From Deltaproteobacteria bacterium (GTDB lineage: Bacteria > Desulfobacterota > Syntrophia > Syntrophales > Smithellaceae), in the NCBI GenBank assembly GCA_012729055.1, contig JAAYDW010000077.1, positions 1 to 64,000 on the forward strand: a DNA stretch of 64,000 nucleotides, read 5' to 3'. The notes beneath the pieces are model-generated. The model did not search any database. It was not told the origin of the DNA and was given only the letters and a program-made list of their open reading frames with translations. Positions 53,785 to 62,398 of this stretch are shown piece by piece. The position numbers and the translations under genes are program-made. Position 1 is the first letter of the stretch; each line of letters starts with the position of its first letter.

Positions 53785-54642
53785 ATGGCAGCCACACTGC
53801 GCAAATCTTTAAAAACCATCGAGGATTACAAGGTTTCCAATCCTCACTACACCGACCTGCTGGATATTCTCGCTGAAATCCTGATTCTCCGGGAAGCGTA
53901 CCGCAAGCAGATGGAGCAGCCGATCTTTTCCGTGGAAGAAAAACTGATTCCGGGAAAAATGGAAGGAGGACTGCCTCTCATCGATTTGACCGGGCGCACC
54001 TACGATCTGACACGGTCGCGGGAATATTTTTATTCACTGGTTTCCATTGCCGAAAAGAAAATGCCCCAAGACGCGCACAAGTTTCTGGAAATCATTAAAG
54101 ACGAACAGTTCGACTGGGAAAAGATCGTCCGGGCGTCGTTCAATCCCGGCCCGGCTGAAGAGGAGGCTCCGGAGGAAGACCTCAAGGCATCCGGAGACAA
54201 TGACGAACAGATCGATCTGATTGATTTGTTTCTCGAAGAGAGTCTTCGTCCGGAACTCGAAGCGGTCGCCGAGAAATACGGCGTTTTGGTGGCTAAATCG
54301 GGCTGGTCGGAAGGCTACTGCCCGATCTGCGGCAAGGAGCCGAAAATCGGTGAAATCCGCGAAAAGGAAGACGGCAAGCGTTATCTGTTCTGCCACCAGT
54401 GCGGCTACAAATGGCCCTTCCGCCGGATCAAATGCCCGTTCTGCGGCAACGAGGAGCAGCATTCGCTGGCGTATTTCGCCGTCGAAGGCGAGGAAAGCCG
54501 CCGCGTCGATGTCTGCAACAAGTGCCGCCGCTACATCAAGATCGTCGAACTTCCCAAATCATCCGAGGACGTCAATCTGGATGTCGAGGATATCGCCACG
54601 CTGCATCTGGACATGCTGGCCTACGATGAAGGATACAATTAA
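53785..54642 (+). CDS. fdhE: formate dehydrogenase accessory protein FdhE
   Basis: 285 residues. Two four-Cys zinc or iron sites: GYCPICGKEPKIGEI and RYLFCHQCGYKWPF, then IKCPFCGNEE and VDVCNKCRRY, spaced as in FdhE. Needed for assembly of molybdenum/tungsten selenocysteine formate dehydrogenase; the enzyme itself is not in this window. An acidic linker (about 128-155) separates the N-terminal helical part. GGAGG lies 10 bp before the ATG. Monocistronic, with a terminator. Confidence 0.9.
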   Translation: MAATLRKSLKTIEDYKVSNPHYTDLLDILAEILILREAYRKQMEQPIFSVEEKLIPGKMEGGLPLIDLTGRTYDLTRSREYFYSLVSIAEKKMPQDAHKFLEIIKDEQFDWEKIVRASFNPGPAEEEAPEEDLKASGDNDEQIDLIDLFLEESLRPELEAVAEKYGVLVAKSGWSEGYCPICGKEPKIGEIREKEDGKRYLFCHQCGYKWPFRRIKCPFCGNEEQHSLAYFAVEGEESRRVDVCNKCRRYIKIVELPKSSEDVNLDVEDIATLHLDMLAYDEGYN

Positions 54643-54663
54643 AGAAGACCGTCCGTCCGGTGT

Positions 54664-54702
54664 AAAAAAGCCCTGCGGGGGAATCTCCCGCAGGGCTTTT
54701 TT
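54664..54702. terminator. bidirectional terminator between fdhE and dapB-like gene
   Basis: 11-bp perfect stem (54669-54679 with 54687-54697), 7-nt loop, T6 on the right and A6 on the left, so it can stop transcription from both converging genes. Confidence 0.92.
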
Positions 54703-54738
54703 ATGCGCGGTTGAAACCGTTTCCGAAAACGGCCGTGA

Positions 54739-55527
54739 TTAATAAACGGGGATGTTTCTCTTGAACATGTCGACGATGATATTTTCCATCGAATACATTC
54801 CCGCGGGGGCGGTGTTCAGCCACTTGGCGGCGAAAATCGCCCCCTGTCCGAAGGCCGCCTTGCTGATGCTTTCATGAACCAGGCGGATGGTCTGATTGGG
54901 CAGGCCGAAAATGATTTCATGCTTGCCGACAATGCCGCCCACGCGAATGGAGTTGACGTGCCTGGCTTTGTCCAGGCCGAGAATGTCGGCGATTTTCAAC
55001 GCCGTGCCCGATTCTTCCTTTTTGCCCCGGAAGTGTTCTTCCACGATTTCAATATCCGCGTGCGGGGCGATGCCCTGCAGGATTTGCGAGGCCACCAGAA
55101 GAAAATTGATGCCGAGCGTGATGTTGGGCGAATACAGGACGGCTGTTTTCGCCGACAGGCTTTTCAGATCAGCAACGTCCGGCTCCCTGTATTTGGAAAT
55201 GGCGGAAATGATTCGAATGCCGTAGTTTGCGGCGGGTGCGTACCGGGAATGCGCTCTGGCGCTGGAAAAATCGATCAGGATGTCGACCGGATGGTCCCGG
55301 AAAAAGTCGGGGGAAACTTCATCCACCGAAAAAATCGGGGCTTCGTTGACTTCGTAGCCCAACAGACGGGTGGCGTATTTGTGGTTGTCCTTGTGCGTGC
55401 GCCGGACGACCCATTCCAGATCGAACTGGCCGTCCTTGTAAAATTCATCGGCCACCAGGCGGCCTGTTTTTCCGAAGCCGAAAAGACCGATCTTGATTTT
55501 GGCAATTTTCCGATCTTTTTTCTTCAT
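54739..55527 (-). CDS. dapB: dihydrodipicolinate reductase (DapB)-like protein
   Basis: 262 residues. NAD(P) Rossmann start IGLFGFGKTGRLVADEF, then ILIDFSSARAHSRYA. The catalytic stretch VEEHFRGKKEESGTALKIA keeps the first His and the Lys of E-x-H-H-x-x-K but has Phe for the second His and SGTA after it. Family role is reduction of the lysine/diaminopimelate intermediate. The altered motif lowers certainty about activity. It may be co-transcribed with korC (31 bp upstream). Confidence 0.72.
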   Translation of the reverse strand: MKKKDRKIAKIKIGLFGFGKTGRLVADEFYKDGQFDLEWVVRRTHKDNHKYATRLLGYEVNEAPIFSVDEVSPDFFRDHPVDILIDFSSARAHSRYAPAANYGIRIISAISKYREPDVADLKSLSAKTAVLYSPNITLGINFLLVASQILQGIAPHADIEIVEEHFRGKKEESGTALKIADILGLDKARHVNSIRVGGIVGKHEIIFGLPNQTIRLVHESISKAAFGQGAIFAAKWLNTAPAGMYSMENIIVDMFKRNIPVY

Positions 55528-55558
55528 GGAGAATCTGTACAGGGGATTCTTTTACCTG

Positions 55559-56149
55559 TCAATCCTGAAGTTTGGCCTGCTCCTGTTCCACCGTTCCCTT
55601 GATGATGGACTGGCCGTACTCCCGGCCGTTGGTGAAGGCGCGCAGGTTGTTGTCCCTTGTCGCGGGCGGCACGGATTCGAGCACCGCTTTTTTGAGCGCG
55701 TCGGCATGCACCAGCGGTTCCACCGCGGAGAGAAACCCCAGCATGACGATGTTGGCCATCATCTTCGTGCCGAGCTGTTCGGCAAAGCGGGTGGCGGGAA
55801 TATGAAAGGTTTTGAAGCTCATGTCGCTTTTGCGCGTGCGGACCAGATCCGTGTCCCAGATCAGCGTCCCCTCGGGGCGCAGGGATTTTACGTTTTTCGT
55901 GTAGGCCTCCTGGCTCATGCAGACCAGAATTTCCGGCTCCTCCACGCAGGGGAAGAGAATTTCCTCGCTGCTGATGATCACCTGGCTGGAGCACGCGCCG
56001 CCGCGCGCTTCCGGGCCGTAGTTTTGCGTCATGGTGGCGTGCTTGTGGTCGTAAAGCGTCGCCGCCCGGCCCAGGATGTCGCCGGCCATGACGATGCCCT
56101 GGCCGCCGAAGCCGGTAATAAGAATATGTCTTTCCCGCTTGTCGGTCAT
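55559..56149 (-). CDS. korC: 2-oxoacid:ferredoxin oxidoreductase gamma subunit
   Basis: 196 residues. Gamma domain of the pyruvate/ketoacid oxidoreductase family: HILITGFGGQGIVMAGDILG at the N-terminus, the NYGPEARGGACSSQVIIS segment at about 42 and FLSAVEPLVHADALKKAV. 6 bp after korB. Together with korD, korA and korB it forms a complete four-subunit enzyme converting a 2-oxoacid plus CoA to acyl-CoA, CO2 and reduced ferredoxin. Confidence 0.9.
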   Translation of the reverse strand: MTDKRERHILITGFGGQGIVMAGDILGRAATLYDHKHATMTQNYGPEARGGACSSQVIISSEEILFPCVEEPEILVCMSQEAYTKNVKSLRPEGTLIWDTDLVRTRKSDMSFKTFHIPATRFAEQLGTKMMANIVMLGFLSAVEPLVHADALKKAVLESVPPATRDNNLRAFTNGREYGQSIIKGTVEQEQAKLQD

Positions 56150-56155
56150 GGCGCG

Positions 56156-57037
56156 TCACCTTGCTTTCTGATCCGGATGCATCGCCCGCCACTGGGGGGA
56201 ATTCAGCCGGTTGACTTTTTCATAATGGTCCATAAACGTGGGCCGCTCGATATCGACAAACTTGCCCACGACGATTTCCCGGTCGATATCCATGGACGCG
56301 TCCCGGGGATCGATGTCGCTGCGGATGACGGACCGGCCATGGTAGAATTTGAGCATCTCCAGCGCCGTGCCCATGCGGTTGCGCCGTCCGAAAGACGACG
56401 GACAGGGCGTGATCACTTCCACGAAGCTGAAGCCCCGTTTGTCGAGCGCTTCGCTGATCGAGCTCCGCAGAGACCGCACCTGCATGGCCGTCCAGCGCGC
56501 CACGTAGGTCGCGCCGCAGGCGGCGGCCAGATAGCAGAAGTTGAACGGCTCCTCGGGCGAGCCGTTGACGGTCGTGGTGGTCTTGGCGCCGAGCGGCGTG
56601 CTGGGGCCCTGCTGTCCGCCCGTCATGCCGTAGTTCAGATTGTTGACGCAGATGACGGTCAGATCCATATTTCGGCGCGCGGCGTGGATGAAATGGTTGC
56701 CGCCGATGGCGAGGAGGTCGCCGTCGCCCGACACGACGATGATCTTCGTATCCGGCTTGGCCAGCTTGAGCCCCGTGGCGAACGGCAGCGCCCGGCCGTG
56801 CGTGGTGTGGAAGGAATCCAGGCGGATGTAGCCGGCCATGCGGCCGGTGCAGCCGATGCCGGACACCATGGCGATATTGTTGGGGTCCAAGCCGGAATTC
56901 TTCACGGAGTGAATGACGGCGGAAAACACCGTCCCGATGCCGCAGCCGGGGCACCAGATGTGGGGAATCCGTTCCGTCCGGAGGAGGGAATCCATCGGAT
57001 GAGGCGGCAGGTTTTTTGCGGTTTTTGCTGTAATCAT
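56156..57037 (-). CDS. korB: 2-oxoacid:ferredoxin oxidoreductase beta subunit (thiamine-diphosphate binding)
   Basis: 293 residues. IWCPGCGIGTVFSAV at about 27, the TPP/Mg motif VSGDGDLLAIGGNHFIHAARRN at about 100-120 and NNLNYGMTGGQQGPSTP. Holds thiamine diphosphate. Lacks the extra iron-sulfur domain of pyruvate oxidoreductase. Its ATG overlaps the korA stop (ATGA). Confidence 0.93.
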   Translation of the reverse strand: MITAKTAKNLPPHPMDSLLRTERIPHIWCPGCGIGTVFSAVIHSVKNSGLDPNNIAMVSGIGCTGRMAGYIRLDSFHTTHGRALPFATGLKLAKPDTKIIVVSGDGDLLAIGGNHFIHAARRNMDLTVICVNNLNYGMTGGQQGPSTPLGAKTTTTVNGSPEEPFNFCYLAAACGATYVARWTAMQVRSLRSSISEALDKRGFSFVEVITPCPSSFGRRNRMGTALEMLKFYHGRSVIRSDIDPRDASMDIDREIVVGKFVDIERPTFMDHYEKVNRLNSPQWRAMHPDQKAR

Positions 57038-58194
57038 AATTTACCCTTTGCTGCTTTGGATATGGAGCCGAGAATCAGGGCCGGATGCAGAATGGCGCCG
57101 CCGTAATTGGACACCAGGCGGACCGGACAGGCGCCGCAGGCCGCGCGTTCGAGCTCCAGGACCATCTGGCCGCCGTTGATTTCGGCCATGATCATGGCTT
57201 TGGACTGGGCGGCGACGCCGCGCATCAGATCCTCCGGAAAAGGCCAGACCGTGTCCAGTTTGATGAGCCCCGCCTTAATCCCTTCCCGGCGGGCGTCCTG
57301 AACGGCCTGCATGGACGAGCGGGCGCTGATGCCGTAAGACACGACCACAACTTCCGCGTCGTCGAGAAAGAGATTTTTCGTGGTAATGATCTTGTCGCGG
57401 TTGTTACGGATTTTATCCACCAAGCGGGTGACCATCTTTTCCTGGGCTTTCGCGTCCATCGCCGGGTAGCCGCGTTCGTCGTGCGTCAGACCGGTGACGT
57501 GGATCCGGTATCCGTCGCCGCAGTTGGCCATCGGCGCGATTCCGTCTGCGTCCGCTTCATACGGCAGATACTCTTCCCGGGACACGGCCGGCTTGCGGCG
57601 GTTGACGATTTCGATTTCCTCTTCGGGGGGAATCACCACGCGTTCGGTCATGTGCCCGATGGTTTCGTCGGCCAGAATGATGACGGGCAGGCGGTAGTAC
57701 TCGCTTAAGTTAAAGGCCCGGACGGTAAAGTCGAACATTTCCTGCGGGCTTGACGGGCAGAGGGCGATGATTTCATAGTGCCCATGCGATCCCCAGCGCG
57801 CCTGCATCATGTCGCCCTGGGCCACCAGCGTGGGCAGACCCGTGCTGGGGCCGGCGCGCTGAACGTTGCAGACGACGCAGGGCGTTTCCGTGCAGATGCC
57901 GAGGCCGATGTTTTCCATCATCAGCGAAAATCCCGGGCCCGAGGTGCTGGTCATGGATTTGACGCCGCCCCAGCTCGCGCCCAGAATGGCCGCCATCGAG
58001 GCGATTTCGTCTTCCATCTGAATATAGATGCCGCCGATTTCGGGCAGGCGGCGCGACATGGATTCGGCCACTTCCGTGGCGGGCGTGATCGGGTAACCGG
58101 CGAAAAAGCGGCAGCCGGCGGCCAGGGCCCCTTCACAGCAGGCCTCGTCGCCGTTGATGAAATGGATTCCTGTTTTTACTTCTTTGGCAGACAA
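57034..58194 (-). CDS. korA: 2-oxoacid:ferredoxin oxidoreductase alpha subunit
   Basis: 386 residues. GCRFFAGYPITPATEVAESMSRRLPE at about 28, TSTSGPGFSLMMENIGLG and PSTGLPTLVAQGDMMQARWGSHG, typical KorA/VorB. Start is a TTG at 58194 after AAAGGAGCG, giving residue 2 Ser-Ala-Lys-Glu; no ATG fits. Whether 2-oxoglutarate or a branched-chain oxoacid is the substrate is not determinable; KorA is the closest by length. Confidence 0.9.
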   Translation of the reverse strand: MSAKEVKTGIHFINGDEACCEGALAAGCRFFAGYPITPATEVAESMSRRLPEIGGIYIQMEDEIASMAAILGASWGGVKSMTSTSGPGFSLMMENIGLGICTETPCVVCNVQRAGPSTGLPTLVAQGDMMQARWGSHGHYEIIALCPSSPQEMFDFTVRAFNLSEYYRLPVIILADETIGHMTERVVIPPEEEIEIVNRRKPAVSREEYLPYEADADGIAPMANCGDGYRIHVTGLTHDERGYPAMDAKAQEKMVTRLVDKIRNNRDKIITTKNLFLDDAEVVVVSYGISARSSMQAVQDARREGIKAGLIKLDTVWPFPEDLMRGVAAQSKAMIMAEINGGQMVLELERAACGACPVRLVSNYGGAILHPALILGSISKAAKGKL

Positions 58195-58208
58195 AATTAC
58201 GCTCCTTT

Positions 58209-58436
58209 TTAATCTTGCTCTTCGAGGTCGTCGTATTCCACGCTGTAAATCGCAAATTCGGGACAGAGAATTTCGCAGAAGTGGCAGTTCACGCACCGGG
58301 TGGTGTCGATCACTTCCGGGGGATGATACCCTTTTTTATTGAAGACGGAGGAAACCCGAAGGACCTGCCGCGGACAATTGGCGATGCAAAAACCGCAGCC
58401 TTTGCAGCGGTCTTCAATCACCACCACCTGTCCCAT
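58209..58436 (-). CDS. korD: 2-oxoacid:ferredoxin oxidoreductase delta subunit, 2[4Fe-4S] ferredoxin
   Basis: 75 residues. Two cluster motifs: CKGCGFCIANCP (about 12) and CVNCHFCEILCP (about 46), each CxxCxxCxxxCP. Electron outlet of the complex. Start at 58436 (MGQVVV) by family; a longer start at 58499 (MQKTKK) exists but neither has a strong ribosome site. First gene of korDABC. Confidence 0.88.
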   Translation of the reverse strand: MGQVVVIEDRCKGCGFCIANCPRQVLRVSSVFNKKGYHPPEVIDTTRCVNCHFCEILCPEFAIYSVEYDDLEEQD

Positions 58437-58820
58437 TTTCTTTTTTCGCCGGCCTATTTCATCGGACGGGTTGATGGGATATTTTTTTGTTTTTTGCATG
58501 AAATTTCTACATCTCCCTGCATGATCCGGTCCATGCGAGGCGACCTGCCGGATGGATTGAATTTGCTTGTTTATCGGGGATTTTCGTTGGAGCTCCAGTC
58601 CCTGAAGTGCCAAACTCCATCATGCTCGCGCATAGGTGCAAAGTGGGCATTATAAGAATAGAATGGCCCTGTCAAGAAAAAAGGAAGCGGGGAAAGCCGT
58701 CGTTTTTCCGGGCATTCGCCGCTTTGCGAGATGCCGGCGAGGTTTAGGGGCTTGCTTTTCGTTTCCGCGCGGACTATGAAGACACGAAGTTTACAACCCG
58801 GGAGGCGGTGGACGGCGGCC
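58437..58820. other. 384-bp divergent gap between korD and nth
   Basis: No gene. Contains the candidate kor promoter at 58649-58675. The 5' part (58437-58620) would be the leader of the kor mRNA. No clear promoter was seen for nth. Confidence 0.5.
58649..58675 (-). promoter_or_regulatory. candidate promoter of korDABC
   Basis: Minus strand TTGACA (58675-58670) and TATAAT (58654-58649), both exact consensus, but the spacer is only 15 bp. About 210 nt upstream of korD. Confidence 0.5.
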
Positions 58821-59477
58821 ATGCAGGATAGAGACATCACGACCATTGTGCGCATTTTGAAAAAGGAACTGGAACTGGGCGAGATGCCCGTCGTTTCGCA
58901 CCTGGCGGAGCATCAGCGCGACCCCTTCGTCATTTTCATTTCCACGCTTTTGAGTTTGCGCACCAAGGACGAAGTGACGGCCGAGGCCACCGAGCGGCTC
59001 TTTGCGCTCGCAGCCACGCCGGAAGAGATGCTGAAAATTTCCCGCGAAAAGATCGCCCGGACGATTTTTCCGGTAGGCTTTTACCGCAACAAGGCCAGGA
59101 CCATCCAGAGCGCCTGCCGGGAGCTGATCGACCGCTTCGGTTCGCGGGTGCCGGATCATCTGGAAGACCTGCTCAGCATCAAGGGCGTCGGCCGCAAGAC
59201 GGCCAATCTGGTCGTCACGCTGGCGTACGGCAAGGACGGCATCTGCGTGGACACCCATGTCCACCGTATTTCCAACCGCCTGGGTTACGTGGCCACGAAG
59301 ACGCCTGACGAAACGGAAATGGCGCTGCGGGCCAAGCTGCCGCGGCGGCACTGGATCATTTACAACACGCTTTTAGTGGCTTTCGGCCGGAAAACCTGCA
59401 AGCCTATTTCGCCGCTTTGCAGTGCGTGCCCGGTCCGGCGCTCTTGCGACCGCGTCGGCGTGACGAAAAGCCGGTAA
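58821..59477 (+). CDS. nth: endonuclease III
   Basis: 218 residues. DNA glycosylase/AP lyase for oxidised pyrimidines. HhH motif LLSIKGVGRKTANLVV with the catalytic Lys (about 122-138), catalytic Asp in CVDTHVHRISNRLG, and the [4Fe-4S] ligands C-x6-C-x2-C-x5-C (CKPISPLCSACPVRRSC) at the end. Start at 58821 by family length; in-frame ATGs at 58776 and 58731 would add 15-30 residues. Confidence 0.95.
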   Translation: MQDRDITTIVRILKKELELGEMPVVSHLAEHQRDPFVIFISTLLSLRTKDEVTAEATERLFALAATPEEMLKISREKIARTIFPVGFYRNKARTIQSACRELIDRFGSRVPDHLEDLLSIKGVGRKTANLVVTLAYGKDGICVDTHVHRISNRLGYVATKTPDETEMALRAKLPRRHWIIYNTLLVAFGRKTCKPISPLCSACPVRRSCDRVGVTKSR

Positions 59478-59527
59478 GACGCAGGCGGGAGCAAAACGCC
59501 GGCAGCAAAAGAGGCGTCAAGATTTTC

Positions 59528-59557
59528 TTGACAGAATCCCCCGGCGTTTTCTATAGT
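59528..59557 (+). promoter_or_regulatory. promoter of the cyclic-nucleotide-binding protein gene
   Basis: TTGACA (59528-59533), 18-bp spacer, TATAGT (59552-59557), 38 bp before the start codon. Confidence 0.7.
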
Positions 59558-59595
59558 GGCAAAAAGAAAAAAATGTAAAGATAACGGAATGATCT

Positions 59596-60828
59596 ATGGG
59601 TAATAATATCGTCTTTTCCGGAAGCCTCCTTTTCCTGTCTGTGGCCGATGTGTTTCAGCTGCTGGGCGGCAATAACTGCACCGGTCTTTTGACGCTGCGC
59701 TCCCCTTACTCGCCGGAGAAGGGCGTTGTGTACTTTGTCGACGGAAACCCCGTCAACGGTTTCTGGGGCAGCCTGCGGGGGATCGACGCCGTGTATGCCC
59801 TTTTCGGATTAACGGACGGACGCTACGATTTTTCCGAGGAGCGCCCGGCGGGCATGGAAAAGGTCATCAGGCAAAGCATGATGGAGATTGTCCTTGACGC
59901 CCTGAGGCTGATCGACGACGGCAAGATCGCCCGGCTGGGCCCTCCCCCGCTGCCTGACGCCGGCGACGAGGATGAGGAAGGCGAAGCGCGCGAAAACATG
60001 GCCATCGATTCCGAGCAGCCCATTAAAGGCCCGCCGATGGATTATCGCTATGCCACGATGGAGCGAAGCTATGCCGATGGGGCGACCATCGTGCGCGAAG
60101 GAGAGCACGGCAAGTGGCTGTGGGGAATTTCCGAGGGCACCGTGAAAATCGTCAAGAATACGCCCAAGGGGGCGCTCACCCTGGCGCGTCTCGGCGAAGG
60201 ATGCTTTCTCGGAACTGTGCGCTCGTTTTTGTACGGCGAATATGCGCGAAACGCCACGGCGATCGCCGAAGGCAACGTCCAGTTGTTTTTGCTCGACGCG
60301 GAAGCCCTGCACCGGGAATATTCCGCCCTGTCGGAGCCGTTTAGAAAAATTCTTATCAGCCTGGACAATCGGCTCCGCATGATCAATCAAAACGCCATCG
60401 AGGCTTACATCGGCGAATATTCCCGGACGCTGCCGCAGGACAAGGTCCTCGAGCACGGCTATCAGAGCCATACGGACCTTTATCTCATCGGCGAGGGAAC
60501 GGCCGACGTCATCGGCAAGGGGCCGCGCGGCGAGGTCAACCTGCTTCAGCTGGGCTCAGACGATGTCTTCGGGCGTCTGCCGTTCATGGCTTTCGGCCAT
60601 GAGCCCTTATACGCCTCGGTCATGACCTCGGACCCCTGCGACGCCGAACTTCTCGACAGCAACGCGCTGCAGAAGGAGTACGACGCGCTTTCTCCCACGT
60701 TCCGGAATTTTGTCTTTGGTCTGGCCACAAATATTTCGATGACCACGAAACTTTTCTATCAGCTCCTGGGCAGCATCACGCAGCATCCGCAAGTTTCTGA
60801 AGACGCAGATGCGCCGGAAGCTTCTTGA
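59596..60828 (+). CDS. DUF4388 plus two cyclic-nucleotide-binding-like domains
   Basis: 410 residues. N-terminal DUF4388/PATAN-type domain (about 5-100; SGSLLFLSVADVFQLLGGNNCTG, GVVYFVDGNPVNG). Then an acidic linker and two cNMP-binding-like barrels (about 150-265 and 280-395; first with DGATIVREGEHGKWLWGISEG and GEGCFLGTVRSFL). The Arg-containing phosphate cassette is not obvious in either, so binding of cAMP is uncertain. No HTH follows, so probably a signalling adaptor. A possible target of the CHASE2 cyclase product (inference). Confidence 0.8.
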   Translation: MGNNIVFSGSLLFLSVADVFQLLGGNNCTGLLTLRSPYSPEKGVVYFVDGNPVNGFWGSLRGIDAVYALFGLTDGRYDFSEERPAGMEKVIRQSMMEIVLDALRLIDDGKIARLGPPPLPDAGDEDEEGEARENMAIDSEQPIKGPPMDYRYATMERSYADGATIVREGEHGKWLWGISEGTVKIVKNTPKGALTLARLGEGCFLGTVRSFLYGEYARNATAIAEGNVQLFLLDAEALHREYSALSEPFRKILISLDNRLRMINQNAIEAYIGEYSRTLPQDKVLEHGYQSHTDLYLIGEGTADVIGKGPRGEVNLLQLGSDDVFGRLPFMAFGHEPLYASVMTSDPCDAELLDSNALQKEYDALSPTFRNFVFGLATNISMTTKLFYQLLGSITQHPQVSEDADAPEAS

Positions 60829-60943
60829 CGGCGGCCTCCCCGGCCTAAAAAATGCGTCGGTTTTCCATCTTGACAAAACAAAAAAGTTTTGCGCTTTTAT
60901 GCGCGGCAAAATTCTAAAAATCCGATGCTCAGGCAGGTGACTC

Positions 60944-62353
60944 ATGGAACTCTTCTTCGATCCGAAATCCGTCGTCGTCGTCGGCGCCTCCAACGCTCCC
61001 TTCAATCTGGGCGCCACAATCTGCACCATGCTCAAGGATTATCTTCAGTATCCCCACCCGGTTTATGCGGTCAACTCCAAGGGCGAACCGGTGCAGGGCT
61101 ACCCGGGCTTTGCATCCGTCCTCGATCTTCCCCAAACGCCGGATCTGGCCGTCATCATCGTGGCGGCGCGCCACGTGCCGGGCCTGGTCCGGGATTGTGC
61201 AGAGAAAGGGATCAAGCATCTCGTGATTGAAAGCGCCGGCTTTTCCGAAGGCGGAGACCTGGGCGAAGCGATGCAGCGCGACATCGACGCCGTCGCCCGG
61301 AAGCACGGCATCCGCATTCTGGGGCCCAACTGTCTGGGGACGCTCAGCACGCGCAACAAGTTCTGCTGCTTTTACGGCGTCAATCCCTCCCTGGTGGAGA
61401 TGAAGCAGATCTTCGAGTCGCCCGGCGTCATGTCCTACGTCATTCAGAGCGGCGGCGTGGCCGTCCTGGTGATGGAATCGCTGTACTACGATCTGGTGGG
61501 CATCAACAAGGTGGTGAGCATCGGCAACAAGTGCGACGTGGATGAAGCGGACCTGATCGACTACTTCCAGAACGACGAGACGGAAATCATCGGCATGTAC
61601 CTGGAAAACATTTCCGCCGGCCGCAAGCTGATGGAGGCGGCCCGGCGCTCCCGCAAGCCGGTGCTGATTTACAAGGTCGGCAAAACCGAGGAGGGCGCCC
61701 GCGCCGCCATGTCGCATACGGCGGGCATGGCCAACAACGACGCGATTTTCGACAATGCCTGCAAACAGTCGGGCATCATCCGCCTGGAGTCCATCGACGA
61801 ACTGCACTCGCTGCCCAAGATGTTCACCGAAATGCCGCTTCTGAAGGGCGGGCGGATCGCGGCCTTCACCAACTCCGGCGCCTTCGGCAGCATCGCCGCG
61901 GACCTGCTGGTGGAGGCCGGCCTGCAAATGACGAGGCTTGCGCCGCGGACGCAGGAGCGCCTCAAAAAGGCGGGGCAGGTCTTCAATATCGCCAATCCCG
62001 TGGATATCGGCCCCGCGCCGCCGCAGACGTATCTGGACATCTTCGACATTCTGCTTTCCGCCGATGAAGTGGACGGCCTCCTGCCGCTGCTCAGCGTCTG
62101 GCAGCCGTTTGTCATCGACTGCCTTCACGAACTTTTGAAGATGTGCAAGCATTACGCAAAGCCGGCGGCCATCTATACGCCCAACGCCATCGCCAAATCC
62201 ATCGCCATTCGCGCCAAGCATCGCATTCCCATCTTCGAGACGGCCCGGCAGGCCGTGCGGGCCTTGTCCGTTTCCCGGACGTACCGCCAGTCCCTGCTGA
62301 AACGGAAGTTGCTTGCGGAAGAGCCGCGCGTCAAACACCGCGGCCCGCAATGA
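60944..62353 (+). CDS. NDP-forming acyl-CoA synthetase, CoA-binding/ligase alpha subunit-like
   Basis: 469 residues. CoA-binding Rossmann start FFDPKSVVVVGASNAPFNLG; ILGPNCLGTLS at about 128; ligase part with VIQSGGVAVLVMESLYYD and the phospho-His segment RAAMSHTAGMANNDAIFD (about 265). This is the alpha (CoA-binding plus ligase-CoA) half of acetate-type ADP-forming synthetases; no beta (ATP-grasp) subunit is adjacent, so a partner elsewhere is expected. AGGTGACTC before the ATG. Confidence 0.85.
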   Translation: MELFFDPKSVVVVGASNAPFNLGATICTMLKDYLQYPHPVYAVNSKGEPVQGYPGFASVLDLPQTPDLAVIIVAARHVPGLVRDCAEKGIKHLVIESAGFSEGGDLGEAMQRDIDAVARKHGIRILGPNCLGTLSTRNKFCCFYGVNPSLVEMKQIFESPGVMSYVIQSGGVAVLVMESLYYDLVGINKVVSIGNKCDVDEADLIDYFQNDETEIIGMYLENISAGRKLMEAARRSRKPVLIYKVGKTEEGARAAMSHTAGMANNDAIFDNACKQSGIIRLESIDELHSLPKMFTEMPLLKGGRIAAFTNSGAFGSIAADLLVEAGLQMTRLAPRTQERLKKAGQVFNIANPVDIGPAPPQTYLDIFDILLSADEVDGLLPLLSVWQPFVIDCLHELLKMCKHYAKPAAIYTPNAIAKSIAIRAKHRIPIFETARQAVRALSVSRTYRQSLLKRKLLAEEPRVKHRGPQ

Positions 62354-62398
62354 AATTCCGGCCCGCCCCGGCGGCCCGCACAAAAGAAAGGGTCATCT

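Noticed and set aside
55493..57106. 537-codon plus-strand frame opposite korC and korB
   Set aside because: Antisense to two well-supported oxidoreductase subunits; no recognisable domain.
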